NCBI RefSeq assembly: GCF_003391135.1
Contig: NZ_CP031455.1
Span: 6,680,001-6,744,000, forward strand
Source of the DNA: Streptoverticillium olivoreticuli subsp. olivoreticuli
GTDB taxonomy: Bacteria; Actinomycetota; Actinomycetes; Streptomycetales; Streptomycetaceae
Direction: 5' to 3'
Length of the DNA: 64,000 nt
Each line of letters begins with the position of its first letter. Position 1 is the first letter of the stretch. This document shows, one piece after another, positions 42,014 to 50,108 of this stretch. The notes under the pieces are model-generated. The model was not told the DNA's origin and searched no databases. It was given only the letters and a program-made list of their open reading frames with translations. A program made the translations under genes and the position numbers.

Positions 42014-42844
42014 TCAGACGCGGGCTATGAGATAGCGGAAGACATTGGGCATCCACACCGTGCCGTCGCGGCGCAGATGCGGGTGGAGGGCCTCGGCCAG
42101 CTCCTTGGTGACCTGCTCCTCGTCCGTGGCCTCGATCGCCGCGTCGAAGGCGCCCGTCGACAGCATCCCGCGCACCGCGCTGCCCATGTCGGCGTAGCCG
42201 TACGGGCACGCCACGCGCCCCGAGCCGTCCGGGCGCAGCCCGGCGCGGTGGGCGAGGTTCTCCAGGTCGTCGCGGCCGCTCGGGCGCCAGCGGGAGGGCG
42301 CGCACATGGGATCCGCGAGCCGGGCCGCGACCCGGAGCGCCCCCGATGCCGCGCAGCGCTCCTGGGGGCCCCAGCCGGCCAGGACGACGGGGGCGCCGTA
42401 CTCGGCACAGGCGGCCGCCTTGGCGAGGGCGCCCGCCAGGTGGTGCGCGCTGCCGCCCGCGCAGTACAGCGGGTCGAAGGCCGTGACGAGGTTGAAGGCC
42501 GGAGCGCCGGGCTCCGTGACGGATTCGGGCCCGCCGTGCCCCAGGCGCGCGCCGCGGCCGGAGCGGCTGTCCACGGACAGCAGCCGTTCGTGGGCCAGGT
42601 CCAGCCGCCGCCGGTCGGAGTCGATGCCGCAGACCGTGGCGCCCCGGGCCGACGCCATGAGCAGGGCCAGCCCGGATCCGCAGCCCAGGCTGAGCAGCCG
42701 GGTCCGCGAGGAGACCTCCAGTCGTTGGTACACCGCTTCGTAGAGCGGCACCAGCATCCGTTCCTGGATCTCCGCCCAGTCGCGGGCCCGGGAGCCGGGC
42801 GACGCAGCGGACGGCAGGTGCCGCCGCACGAGCGTTGGTGTCAT
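42014..42844 (-). CDS. SAM-dependent methyltransferase, substrate unknown
   Basis: A 276-residue class I methyltransferase. SAM motif I is LLSLGCGSGLALLMASARGA (~48-67) and the acidic ribose-binding end is VCGIDSDRRRLDLAHERL. A Cys-containing LYCAGGSAHHLAGALAKAA and a WGPQERCAASG stretch follow; the C-terminus is YLIARV. It resembles small-molecule methyltransferases, including UbiE/ketosynthesis-associated ones, rather than rRNA enzymes. The ATG 42844 has no ribosome site. It is divergent from proS, and the pair looks like an inserted patch between ffh and rpsP. Confidence 0.8.
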   Translation of the reverse strand: MTPTLVRRHLPSAASPGSRARDWAEIQERMLVPLYEAVYQRLEVSSRTRLLSLGCGSGLALLMASARGATVCGIDSDRRRLDLAHERLLSVDSRSGRGARLGHGGPESVTEPGAPAFNLVTAFDPLYCAGGSAHHLAGALAKAAACAEYGAPVVLAGWGPQERCAASGALRVAARLADPMCAPSRWRPSGRDDLENLAHRAGLRPDGSGRVACPYGYADMGSAVRGMLSTGAFDAAIEATDEEQVTKELAEALHPHLRRDGTVWMPNVFRYLIARV

Positions 42845-43125
42845 CGAAAGCGCCCCAATCCGCCGAGAGACTGTGTGTGCCGAATCGGCCCCCCGATGTG
42901 CTGCCGTGCGCGCTGCTGTGAAGCACCCCCGTATGCCAGAGAACTCCGCTTCCGTCCCCGAGTCCAGGGGGTGGCGCGAGAAGCTTCCCGTCCGCCCACG
43001 ATGGCATGTGCCGGGCGCCCTCGCACGGGCAGAAGGGGCGGCGGCCGGCCGGCGCGCGGGGGTGCGCGGAGGGTGCGGGAGCGGGGCCGCGGGGAGGGGA
43101 TTCACGCTCCGGCGGATCGGCCCCG

Positions 43126-43131
43126 TACCAT
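43126..43131 (+). promoter_or_regulatory. Candidate proS -10 (TACCAT), leaderless start
   Basis: TACCAT ends 7 nt before the ATG at 43139, with no ribosome site. Confidence 0.4.
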
Positions 43132-43138
43132 TCGCACC

Positions 43139-44554
43139 ATGGCAAAGGCTCCCATTCTCACCCCCCAGGCGGAAGACTTCCCGCGCTGGTACCAGGACTT
43201 GATCAACAAGGCCGAGCTGGCCGACAACGGCCCGGTGCGCGGCACCATGGTCATCCGCCCGTACGGGTACGGGCTCTGGGAGCGCATGCAGCAGGAGATG
43301 GACGCGCGCATCAAGGACGCGGGCGCCTCCAACGCGTACTTCCCGCTCTTCATCCCGCAGTCCTACCTGACGCGGGAGGCCGAGCACGTCGAGGGCTTCG
43401 CGCCCGAGCTCGCGGTCGTCACGCACGGCGGCGGCAAGGAGCTGGAGGAGCCGGTCGTCGTCCGGCCCACCTCCGAGACGATCATCAACGAGTACTTCTC
43501 CAAGTGGGTGCAGAGCTACCGCGACCTGCCCCTGCTGATCAACCAGTGGGCCAACGTGGTCCGTTGGGAGATGCGCCCGCGCGTCTTCCTGCGCACGAGC
43601 GAGTTCCTCTGGCAGGAGGGCCACACCGCCCACGCCACCTACGAGGACGCCCGCGACTACGCCGCCCGCATCCACCGCGACGTCTACTACGACTTCATGG
43701 TCAACGTGCTCGGCATCGACGTCGTGCTGGGTCGCAAGACGGCCAAGGAGCGCTTCGCGGGTGCCATCAACACCCTCACGCTCGAGGGCATGATGCGCGA
43801 CGGCAAGGCCCTGCAGATGGGCACCAGCCACGAGCTCGGCCAGAACTTCGCCAAGGCGTTCAACACCTCCTACCTGTCCAAGGAAGGGCAGCAGGAGATG
43901 GTCTGGCAGACCTCCTGGGGCGTCTCGACCCGCATGGTCGGCGGTCTGATCATGTCGCACGGCGACGACAGCGGCCTGCGGGTGCCGCCGCGCCTCGCCT
44001 CCGTCCAGGCCGTCGTCCTGGCGATCAAGGGCGACGACGCCGTGATCGCCAAGGTCCGTGAGATCGGCGACCAGCTGAAGGCCGCCGGGATCCGGGTGCA
44101 GGTCGACGACCGCACCGACACCCCCTTCGGCCGCCGCGCCGTGGACTGGGAGCTCAAGGGCGTTCCGGTGCGGATCGAGGTCGGCCCGCGCGACCTGGAG
44201 AACGGCACCGCGATGCTGGCCCGCCGGATCCCCGGCGGCAAGGCGCCGGTCCGCCTCGACGAGCTGGTCGCGCTGCTGCCGAAGGTCCTGGAGGAGGACC
44301 AGCAGCTGCTGCTGACCGAGTCGCGCGAGCGCCGCGAGTCCCTGACGTCCGACGTGGCGACCATCGGCGAGGCCGCGGAGGCCGCCGTCGCCGGCGGCTG
44401 GGCGCGGATCCCGTGGGCGGACCTCGGCCCCGAGGGCGAGGCCAAGCTCGCCGAGCAGGCCGTGTCCGTGCGCTGCCTGGTCGCCGAGGACGGCTCGGTG
44501 CCGGACGCGGACGACGCGCCGGGCACGATCGCGATCGTCGCGCGCTCGTACTGA
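43139..44554 (+). CDS. proS: Prolyl-tRNA synthetase, archaeal/eukaryotic-like type
   Basis: A 471-residue class II aminoacyl-tRNA synthetase. At this length, and with the ILTPQAEDFPRWYQDLINKAELAD start, RPTSETIINEYF motif 2 region, RTSEFLWQEGHTAH and motif 3 SGLRVPPRLA, it is the archaeal/eukaryotic-type (class III in annotation rules) ProRS. It lacks the ~180-residue editing insertion of the usual bacterial enzyme (~570 aa). It ends in a C-terminal zinc-binding-like extension with Tyr at the last position (VARSY), a hallmark of this type. Whether it is the only ProRS or a second, resistance-type copy cannot be seen here. Confidence 0.95.
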   Translation: MAKAPILTPQAEDFPRWYQDLINKAELADNGPVRGTMVIRPYGYGLWERMQQEMDARIKDAGASNAYFPLFIPQSYLTREAEHVEGFAPELAVVTHGGGKELEEPVVVRPTSETIINEYFSKWVQSYRDLPLLINQWANVVRWEMRPRVFLRTSEFLWQEGHTAHATYEDARDYAARIHRDVYYDFMVNVLGIDVVLGRKTAKERFAGAINTLTLEGMMRDGKALQMGTSHELGQNFAKAFNTSYLSKEGQQEMVWQTSWGVSTRMVGGLIMSHGDDSGLRVPPRLASVQAVVLAIKGDDAVIAKVREIGDQLKAAGIRVQVDDRTDTPFGRRAVDWELKGVPVRIEVGPRDLENGTAMLARRIPGGKAPVRLDELVALLPKVLEEDQQLLLTESRERRESLTSDVATIGEAAEAAVAGGWARIPWADLGPEGEAKLAEQAVSVRCLVAEDGSVPDADDAPGTIAIVARSY

Positions 44555-44708
44555 TTGCACGCGGGGGCGTACGCCCCCTGATGCGCGCTTACTCGCGAGT
44601 CAGTACGTCCCATGTTGCGAACGGGTGCGCGGGTTCTCCATAGATCTGCGCACCCGCCCTCGTCAGGACGCATGAGCGTGAAACTGACTGGTACGTGCAA
44701 ATTATTTG

Positions 44709-44740
44709 GGATGGCCCGGTATCGGAACACCGGGCCATCC
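44709..44740 (+). terminator. Hairpin after proS
   Basis: GGATGGCCCGGT (44709-44720) pairs with ACCGGGCCATCC (44729-44740), a 12-bp stem with an 8-nt loop. It lies 18 nt before the next GTG. The 44555-44758 gap also has a small GGGGGC hairpin at 44562-44578. Confidence 0.65.
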
Positions 44741-44757
44741 CTGCTCGTTGTCACGAC

Positions 44758-45348
44758 GTGAGCACGACACCACCTGTTCTCGCCGCAGAGCTGGCGCAGG
44801 CGTGGGCCGACATTCAGCGGTACCACCCCGAGCTGCCGGATCTAGCCGCGCCCGAATCGTTGATCGGGGAGTCGTCGTCCGCCTGCGGCGCCGAGCTCTC
44901 CTTCGAACGGCTGCTGCACGAGGCAGTGCACGGCATCGCGGCCGCCCGCGGTGTCCGTGACACGTCACGTGCGGGCCGCTACCACAATCGCCGGTTCCTG
45001 GCGATCGCCGAGGAGCTGGGTCTCGACCACGGGGACGAGCCGCATCCCAGCAGCGGCTTCTCGCTGGTCGTGCTCAATCCGGAGGCGCGCAAGCGCTACC
45101 GCCCCACCATCGACAGACTCCAGCGCGCCCTCAAGGCGCACACGGTCGCCACCACCGCCGACACCTCGCGCACCTTCCGGGGTCCGGCCGCGCGGCACGG
45201 CTCCTCCGGCGGAGGGGTGCGCGTCAAGGCGGTGTGCGACTGCGGCCGTAATGTCCGTGTCGTGCCCTCCGTGCTGGCGCAGGCGCCGATCATGTGCGGC
45301 GGCTGCGGTCAGCCCTTCCGCATCCCCGAGGCCGTATCGGTCGGCTGA
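44758..45348 (+). CDS. SprT-like HEXXH protein with C-terminal zinc ribbon
   Basis: A 196-residue protein. Residues ~50-90 carry LLHEAVHGIAAARGVRDTS with HEAVH fitting the HEXXH zinc-protease motif, followed by GRYHNRRFLAIAEELGL, the third-ligand-type segment seen in SprT-like domains. The C-terminal region has CDCG ... CGGCGQPF, a probable zinc ribbon, as in SprT/Spartan relatives that cut DNA-protein crosslinks. Protease activity and target are inference. GTG 44758 is close to the proS terminator; no strong ribosome site. rpsP follows under its own promoter-like elements. Confidence 0.75.
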   Translation: MSTTPPVLAAELAQAWADIQRYHPELPDLAAPESLIGESSSACGAELSFERLLHEAVHGIAAARGVRDTSRAGRYHNRRFLAIAEELGLDHGDEPHPSSGFSLVVLNPEARKRYRPTIDRLQRALKAHTVATTADTSRTFRGPAARHGSSGGGVRVKAVCDCGRNVRVVPSVLAQAPIMCGGCGQPFRIPEAVSVG

Positions 45349-45504
45349 CCTGGAGCGGTGTGGCACAATGGGACGCTGTACTCGACAGTCGCACAGGACC
45401 CCTCTCTCCTCCGGCTGACGCGTCCATCGGGCACCCCGAGTACCGCAACCCCACGTGGCATCTCGTTGTGCCCAACCACGTCAAGACCAGGAGACACCAC
45501 TCCA

Positions 45505-45945
45505 GTGGCAGTCAAGATCAAGCTGAAGCGTCTGGGCAAGATCCGTTCGCCTCACTACCGCATCGTCGTCGCCGACTCCCGTACCCGCCGTGACGGCCGG
45601 GCCATCGAGGAGATCGGCCTGTACCACCCGGTGCAGAACCCCTCGCGCATCGAGGTCGACACCGAGCGTGTCCAGTACTGGCTGGGTGTCGGCGCGCAGC
45701 CGACCGAGCCGGTCATGGCCATCCTCAAGGTCACCGGTGACTGGCAGAAGTTCAAGGGTCTGCCGGCCCCGGCCCCGATGCTCCTCCCCGCGACCAAGGA
45801 GGACAAGCGTCGCGCGTTCGACGAGTTCACCAAGGGCCTCGAGGCCGGCGCCGCGAAGGGTGAGGCCATCACCCCGAAGGCCAAGAAGTCGGAGAAGAAG
45901 GACGAGGCCGCCGCGGCCGAGTCCGCTGAGTCGACCGAGGCCTGA
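45505..45945 (+). CDS. rpsP: 30S ribosomal protein S16
   Basis: S16, 146 residues: MAVKIKLKRLGKIRSPHYRIVVADSRTRRDGR is the conserved start. The core ends near residue ~85, and the Lys/Ala/Glu-rich tail is the usual Streptomyces extension. AGGAGA lies upstream of GTG 45505. A -10-like CACAAT at 45364-45369 may mark the operon promoter. First gene of the rpsP-KH-rimM-trmD-rplS ribosome maturation operon. Confidence 0.96.
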   Translation: MAVKIKLKRLGKIRSPHYRIVVADSRTRRDGRAIEEIGLYHPVQNPSRIEVDTERVQYWLGVGAQPTEPVMAILKVTGDWQKFKGLPAPAPMLLPATKEDKRRAFDEFTKGLEAGAAKGEAITPKAKKSEKKDEAAAAESAESTEA

Positions 45946-45947
45946 GG

Positions 45948-46187
45948 ATGCTCGAGGAGGCCCTTGAGCACCTCGTAAAGGGCATCGTCGACAACCCCGA
46001 CGAGGTGCAGGTCGCGTCGCGCAACCTGCGGCGCGGGCGCGTGCTGGAGGTCCGGGTCCACCCCGATGACCTCGGCAAGGTGATCGGCCGCAACGGCCGC
46101 ACCGCCCGCGCACTGCGCACCGTCGTGGGCGCCATCGGCGGCCGTGGCATCCGCGTCGACCTCGTCGACGTGGATCAGGTCCGCTGA
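45948..46187 (+). CDS. khpA: KH-domain RNA-binding protein (KhpA type)
   Basis: A 79-residue single KH domain protein (MLEEALEHLVKGIVDNPDEVQV...) with the IGRNGRTARALRTVVGA GxxG loop. KhpA-type proteins pair with KhpB/EloR to bind RNA. It starts 2 nt after rpsP and is coupled to it. A long hairpin lies between it and rimM. Confidence 0.94.
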   Translation: MLEEALEHLVKGIVDNPDEVQVASRNLRRGRVLEVRVHPDDLGKVIGRNGRTARALRTVVGAIGGRGIRVDLVDVDQVR

Positions 46188-46206
46188 GAAGCGATTGAGC
46201 ACCGGC

Positions 46207-46242
46207 ACGGGCCGGGAGGGGCTGCGGCCCTTCCCGGCCCGT
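46207..46242 (+). terminator. Hairpin between khpA and rimM (attenuator-like)
   Basis: A ~16-bp stem with one G-T pair and a TGCG loop (46207-46222 with 46227-46242), followed by TGTCGCG. It may reduce transcription or set mRNA ends inside the operon. Confidence 0.65.
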
Positions 46243-46294
46243 TGTCGCGTTCGCTCGTCGTGTTCGTACGCAGCAGAAGCAGAGAAGGAACGGC

Positions 46295-46882
46295 ATGCAG
46301 CTCGTAGTCGGCAGGATCGGCCGCGCCCATGGGATCAAGGGTGAGGTCACCGTTGAGGTGCGCACGGACGACCCGGAGCTGCGGCTCGGGCCGGGCGCCG
46401 TGCTGGCCACGGACCCCGCCGGAGTGGGCCCGCTGACCATCGAGACCGGTCGGGTGCACAGCGGTCGGCTGCTGCTGCGCTTCGCCGGCGTCAAGGACCG
46501 TACGGGCGCCGAGGCGCTCCGCAACACGCTCCTGATCGCGGACGTGGACCCCGAGGAGGCCCCCGAGGACCCCGAGGAGTTCTACGACCACCAGCTGATG
46601 GACCTCGACGTCGTCACCGCCGACGGCACCGAGATCGGCCGGATCACGGAGATCGCGCACCTGCCGTCGCAGGACCTCTTCATCGTGGAGCGGCCCGACG
46701 GCAGCGAGGTGATGATCCCCTTCGTCTCCGAGATCGTGACGGAGATCGACCTCGACGCGCAGCGCGCGGTGGTCGACCCGCCGCCCGGCCTGATCGACAC
46801 CGACCAGGCCGAGGTCGCGAGCTCCCGCGACGCCGACGCCGAATCCGGCGCCGAGGACGACGCGGCGAAGGGTGACGCGTGA
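46295..46882 (+). CDS. rimM: 16S rRNA processing protein RimM
   Basis: RimM (195 aa) helps mature the 30S head and binds S19. The start MQLVVGRIGRAHGIKGEVTVE, the YDHQLMDLDVV linker and the PRC-barrel region (FIVERPDGSEVMIPFVSEIV) are clear. An acidic Ser/Asp/Glu tail is lineage-specific. The ribosome site AGAAGGAA precedes ATG 46295. The stop overlaps the trmD start. Confidence 0.95.
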   Translation: MQLVVGRIGRAHGIKGEVTVEVRTDDPELRLGPGAVLATDPAGVGPLTIETGRVHSGRLLLRFAGVKDRTGAEALRNTLLIADVDPEEAPEDPEEFYDHQLMDLDVVTADGTEIGRITEIAHLPSQDLFIVERPDGSEVMIPFVSEIVTEIDLDAQRAVVDPPPGLIDTDQAEVASSRDADAESGAEDDAAKGDA

Positions 46883-47691
46883 TGCGGCTCGACGTCGTCA
46901 CGATCTTCCCCGAGTACCTGGAACCGCTGAACGTCTCGCTCGTCGGCAAGGCCCGTGCGCGCGGACAGCTGGACGTGCGCATCCATGACCTGCGGGACTG
47001 GGCGCACGACAAGCACAACACCGTCGACGACACCCCGTACGGCGGCGGCCCCGGCATGGTGATGAAGCCCGAGCCCTGGGGCGAGGCGCTCGACTCGGTC
47101 ATCGCCTCCGGAGAGGGCCGGCCGACCCTGGTCGTCCCCACGCCCAGCGGCAAGCCGTTCACCCAGCAGCTCGCCGTCGAGCTGTCCGAGAAGCCGTGGC
47201 TGGTCTTCACTCCGGCCCGCTACGAGGGCATCGACCGCCGCGTCATCGAGGAGTACGGCGACCGCCTCGACGTGCGCGAGGTCTCCATCGGCGACTATGT
47301 GCTGGCCGGCGGCGAGGCGCCCGTGCTGGTGATGGTCGAGGCCATCGCCCGGCTGCTCCCCGGCGTGCTGGGCAACGCCGAGTCGCACCGCGACGACTCC
47401 TTCGCCCCCGGCGCCATGGCCGACCTCCTCGAAGGCCCCGTCTACACCAAGCCCCCGGAGTGGCGCGGCCGGGGCATCCCGGACGTCCTGGTCAGCGGCC
47501 ACCACGGCAAGATCGCCCGCTGGCGCCGCGACGAGGCGTTCCGGCGTACGGTCGTGAACCGGCCCGACCTGATCGAGCGCACCGACCCGGCGGCCTTCGA
47601 CAAGAAGGACCGCGAGATGCTCTCGATCCTCGGCTGGGGCCCCGGCCCCGACGGCCGATTTGGGCGAGTGGCTCCCGACGTGGAAGAATAA
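46882..47691 (+). CDS. trmD: tRNA (guanine(37)-N(1))-methyltransferase
   Basis: TrmD (269 aa), a SPOUT knot methyltransferase that makes m1G37 to prevent frameshifting. The start is MRLDVVTIFPEYLEPLNVS, then DTPYGGGPGMVMKPEPW, the knot motif TPARYEGIDRRVIEEY and SIGDYVLAGGEAPVLV. ATG 46882 overlaps the rimM stop; GTG 46879 is an alternative one codon up. rplS follows after 130 nt. Confidence 0.96.
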   Translation: MRLDVVTIFPEYLEPLNVSLVGKARARGQLDVRIHDLRDWAHDKHNTVDDTPYGGGPGMVMKPEPWGEALDSVIASGEGRPTLVVPTPSGKPFTQQLAVELSEKPWLVFTPARYEGIDRRVIEEYGDRLDVREVSIGDYVLAGGEAPVLVMVEAIARLLPGVLGNAESHRDDSFAPGAMADLLEGPVYTKPPEWRGRGIPDVLVSGHHGKIARWRRDEAFRRTVVNRPDLIERTDPAAFDKKDREMLSILGWGPGPDGRFGRVAPDVEE

Positions 47692-47821
47692 GCCGTTGCC
47701 TTGCGCCCGGCGCGCGCCCCTGCCACAGGGGGAACGACGTCCGCCCGGTGCAGCGCACGACCCCCATCATCATTTCTATTCCGCTGATGACCTGTGGCAT
47801 CGGCGAAGAGAGCAGACGGTT

Positions 47822-48169
47822 ATGAACCTTCTCGACAACGTCGACGCCGCATCGCTGCGCACCGACGTCCCGGCCTTCCGCCCCGGCGACACCGTGAACG
47901 TCCACGTTCGCGTCATCGAGGGCAACCGCTCCCGTGTGCAGCAGTTCAAGGGCGTTGTCATCCGCCGCCAGGGTGCCGGCGTGCGCGAGACCTTCACGGT
48001 CCGCAAGGTCTCCTTCTCCGTCGGCGTGGAGCGCACCTTCCCGGTGAACAGCCCGATCTTCGAGAAGATCGAGGTCGTCACCCGCGGTGACGTCCGTCGC
48101 GCCAAGCTGTACTACCTCCGTGAGCTGCGCGGCAAGGCCGCGAAGATCAAGGAGAAGCGCGACCGCTGA
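47822..48169 (+). CDS. rplS: 50S ribosomal protein L19
   Basis: L19 (115 aa; MNLLDNVDAASLRTDVPAF...) with the conserved GDTVNVHVRVIEGNRSRVQQ and FTVRKVSFSVGVERTFP. Last gene of the ribosomal/maturation cluster. The 130-nt gap before it leaves room for an internal promoter. Confidence 0.97.
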   Translation: MNLLDNVDAASLRTDVPAFRPGDTVNVHVRVIEGNRSRVQQFKGVVIRRQGAGVRETFTVRKVSFSVGVERTFPVNSPIFEKIEVVTRGDVRRAKLYYLRELRGKAAKIKEKRDR

Positions 48170-48199
48170 GCTTCTGTCCGGAGTCCGGGCCCGGCCGGA

Positions 48200-48205
48200 T
48201 AGGCT
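48200..48205 (+). promoter_or_regulatory. Candidate -10 (TAGGCT) of the first signal peptidase gene
   Basis: TAGGCT ends 9 nt before ATG 48215; no ribosome site, so probably leaderless or near-leaderless. Confidence 0.45.
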
Positions 48206-48214
48206 TTCGGCTCG

Positions 48215-49057
48215 ATGGACACCGACGCACAGCTTTCGGAGCGCGACCGCTCTCCAGAACCCGCACAGGGGGAGGAGCAGGGGTCGCGCTCCTCGCGTTT
48301 TCCCGAGGAGACGCGCCCGGCGGAGACACGGGAGCGGAGCCGCCCGGAGCGGATCCGCGACTGGCTGGGGGGCGGCGGGCCGCTGCGCAGGGCGTGCCTG
48401 CTGCTGACCGCGTGCCTGGTCTTCCTGCTGCTGCTCAGCAGCTATGTCGTCCAGCCGTTCCTGATCCCGAGCGGCTCGATGAAGAACACGCTCCGGGTCG
48501 GCGACCGCGTGCTGGTCAACAAGCTCGCGTACGGCTTCGGTGACGAGCCCCGGCGCGGCGACGTGGTGGTTTTCGACGGGCTCGGCTCGTTCGTCCAGTA
48601 CGCCCCGTCGGAGAATGTGATCACCGCGCTGATCCGCAAGGGGGCGTCGTCGGTCGGGCTGATGAGCCCGGCGCGGACCGACTACGTCAAGCGCGTCGTG
48701 GGCGTCGGCGGCGACCGGGTCACCTGCTGCGACGCGCGCGGCCGGCTCCAGGTCAACGGCCGGCCGATCGACGAGCCGTACCTCTTCCCGGGCGACGCCC
48801 CCTCGCGCGTGCCCTTCGACATCGTGGTGCCGCCGGGGAAGCTCTGGGTGATGGGCGACCACCGGAGCGACTCCCGCGACTCGCGCGACCACCTGGGGGA
48901 GCCGGGCGGTGGCATGGTCCCGGTCGACCGGGTCATCGGGCGCGCCGACTGGATCGGCTGGCCCTTCGGCCGGATCACCTCGCTGCGCCGGCCGGACGCC
49001 TTCGCGGACGTACCGGAACCAGGCGCCGCCGGGCCGCACGGGAGCCCCCATGGGTAG
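48215..49057 (+). CDS. Type I signal peptidase (first of four, SipW position)
   Basis: A 280-residue membrane serine protease (family S26) that removes signal peptides. Membrane helix ~68-88 (ACLLLTACLVFLLLLSSYVV), catalytic Ser in LIPSGSMKNTL, catalytic Lys in DYVKRVVGVGGDRV and box E GDHRSDSRDSRDH. A long charged N-terminal tail precedes the helix. In S. lividans four signal peptidases (SipW-Z) lie in this arrangement, the first three as one operon. The stop overlaps the next start. Confidence 0.93.
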   Translation: MDTDAQLSERDRSPEPAQGEEQGSRSSRFPEETRPAETRERSRPERIRDWLGGGGPLRRACLLLTACLVFLLLLSSYVVQPFLIPSGSMKNTLRVGDRVLVNKLAYGFGDEPRRGDVVVFDGLGSFVQYAPSENVITALIRKGASSVGLMSPARTDYVKRVVGVGGDRVTCCDARGRLQVNGRPIDEPYLFPGDAPSRVPFDIVVPPGKLWVMGDHRSDSRDSRDHLGEPGGGMVPVDRVIGRADWIGWPFGRITSLRRPDAFADVPEPGAAGPHGSPHG

Positions 49058-50108
49058 CCACGGGCGTACGGGTCCACCACCGCGGTCGCACGCGCGGACG
49101 GCGGCCCCGGAGGAGGCCGAGGTCGCGCCGGCCGGCGAGCCGGTGCGTACGGAGCCGGGCGGGCGTGCCGCGCGGCGGAAGGCGGCACGCCGGGTCAAGC
49201 GGAGGCGGCGCCGGTCCGCGGTCAAGGAGGTGCCGATCCTCATAGCGGTCGCGCTGCTGATCGCCCTGGTGCTGAAGACGTTCCTGGTGCAGGCGTTCGT
49301 GATCCCGTCCGGCTCGATGGAACAGACGATCCGGATCGGCGACCGGGTGCTGGTCGACAAGCTGACACCGTGGTTCGGGTCCCGTCCGGCCCGCGGCGAC
49401 GTGGTGGTCTTCAAGGACCCCGGCGGCTGGCTCACGGGGGAGGGGACCAAGGCCGCTCAGGACCCCGTGGGCATCAAGCAGGGCAAGCAGTTCCTGACCT
49501 TCATCGGCCTGCTTCCCTCCGCGAACGAACAGGATCTGATCAAGCGCGTGATCGCCGTCGGCGGTGACACGGTCAAGTGCTGCGACAAGAACGGCAAAAT
49601 CACAGTCAACGGAACGCCGCTCGACGAGCCCTATATCCACCCGGGCAACCCGCCGTCGCAGCTCACGTTCTCGGTACGGGTACCGGCCGGCCGCATTTTC
49701 GTGATGGGCGACCACCGCTCCGATTCGGCCGATTCCCGCTACCACTTGGAGGAACCCGGACAGGGCACCGTCCCGGAGAACCTCGTCGTGGGGCGTGCGG
49801 TGGTCATCGCCTGGCCGTTCGGCCACTGGCGGGGATTGTCCGAACCGGACACCTTCGCATCGGTCGGGGACGCGCCGCGCACGGGGACGCGAGCGGGCGC
49901 TTCGCCGAATAGTGTGTCCCTCATGGATCAGGACGGATTGATCCAGCTCCCGACCCCTGCGGAACTCCCGCTCGTTATGGGAGTGGTGGGCCTGCGTCGT
50001 ATGCACGACAGGCTGCAGAGTGGAGAGAGGAGCGGATGTGGGGGACTTGGCGGTCGGCGCACGTTCCGGTCACGGAGAGCCCGAAAAACGACCCGGGGGG
50101 ACCGATGA
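49050..50108 (+). CDS. Type I signal peptidase (second, SipX position)
   Basis: A 352-residue S26 peptidase. An Arg-rich head (ARRKAARRVKRRRRR), then helix ~66-86 (VPILIAVALLIALVLKTFLV), Ser in VIPSGSMEQTI, Lys in DLIKRVIAVGGDTV, and GDHRSDSADSRYH. The C-terminus extends about 60 residues past the usual end, the last ~25 Arg-rich and overlapping the next gene. ATG 49050 overlaps the previous stop by 8 nt. Confidence 0.93.
   Translation: MGSHGRTGPPPRSHARTAAPEEAEVAPAGEPVRTEPGGRAARRKAARRVKRRRRRSAVKEVPILIAVALLIALVLKTFLVQAFVIPSGSMEQTIRIGDRVLVDKLTPWFGSRPARGDVVVFKDPGGWLTGEGTKAAQDPVGIKQGKQFLTFIGLLPSANEQDLIKRVIAVGGDTVKCCDKNGKITVNGTPLDEPYIHPGNPPSQLTFSVRVPAGRIFVMGDHRSDSADSRYHLEEPGQGTVPENLVVGRAVVIAWPFGHWRGLSEPDTFASVGDAPRTGTRAGASPNSVSLMDQDGLIQLPTPAELPLVMGVVGLRRMHDRLQSGERSGCGGLGGRRTFRSRRARKTTRGDR

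Noticed and set aside
44555..44757. tRNA or attachment site near proS
   Set aside because: No cloverleaf or TTCRANY-type arm was found; the dyads are simple hairpins.
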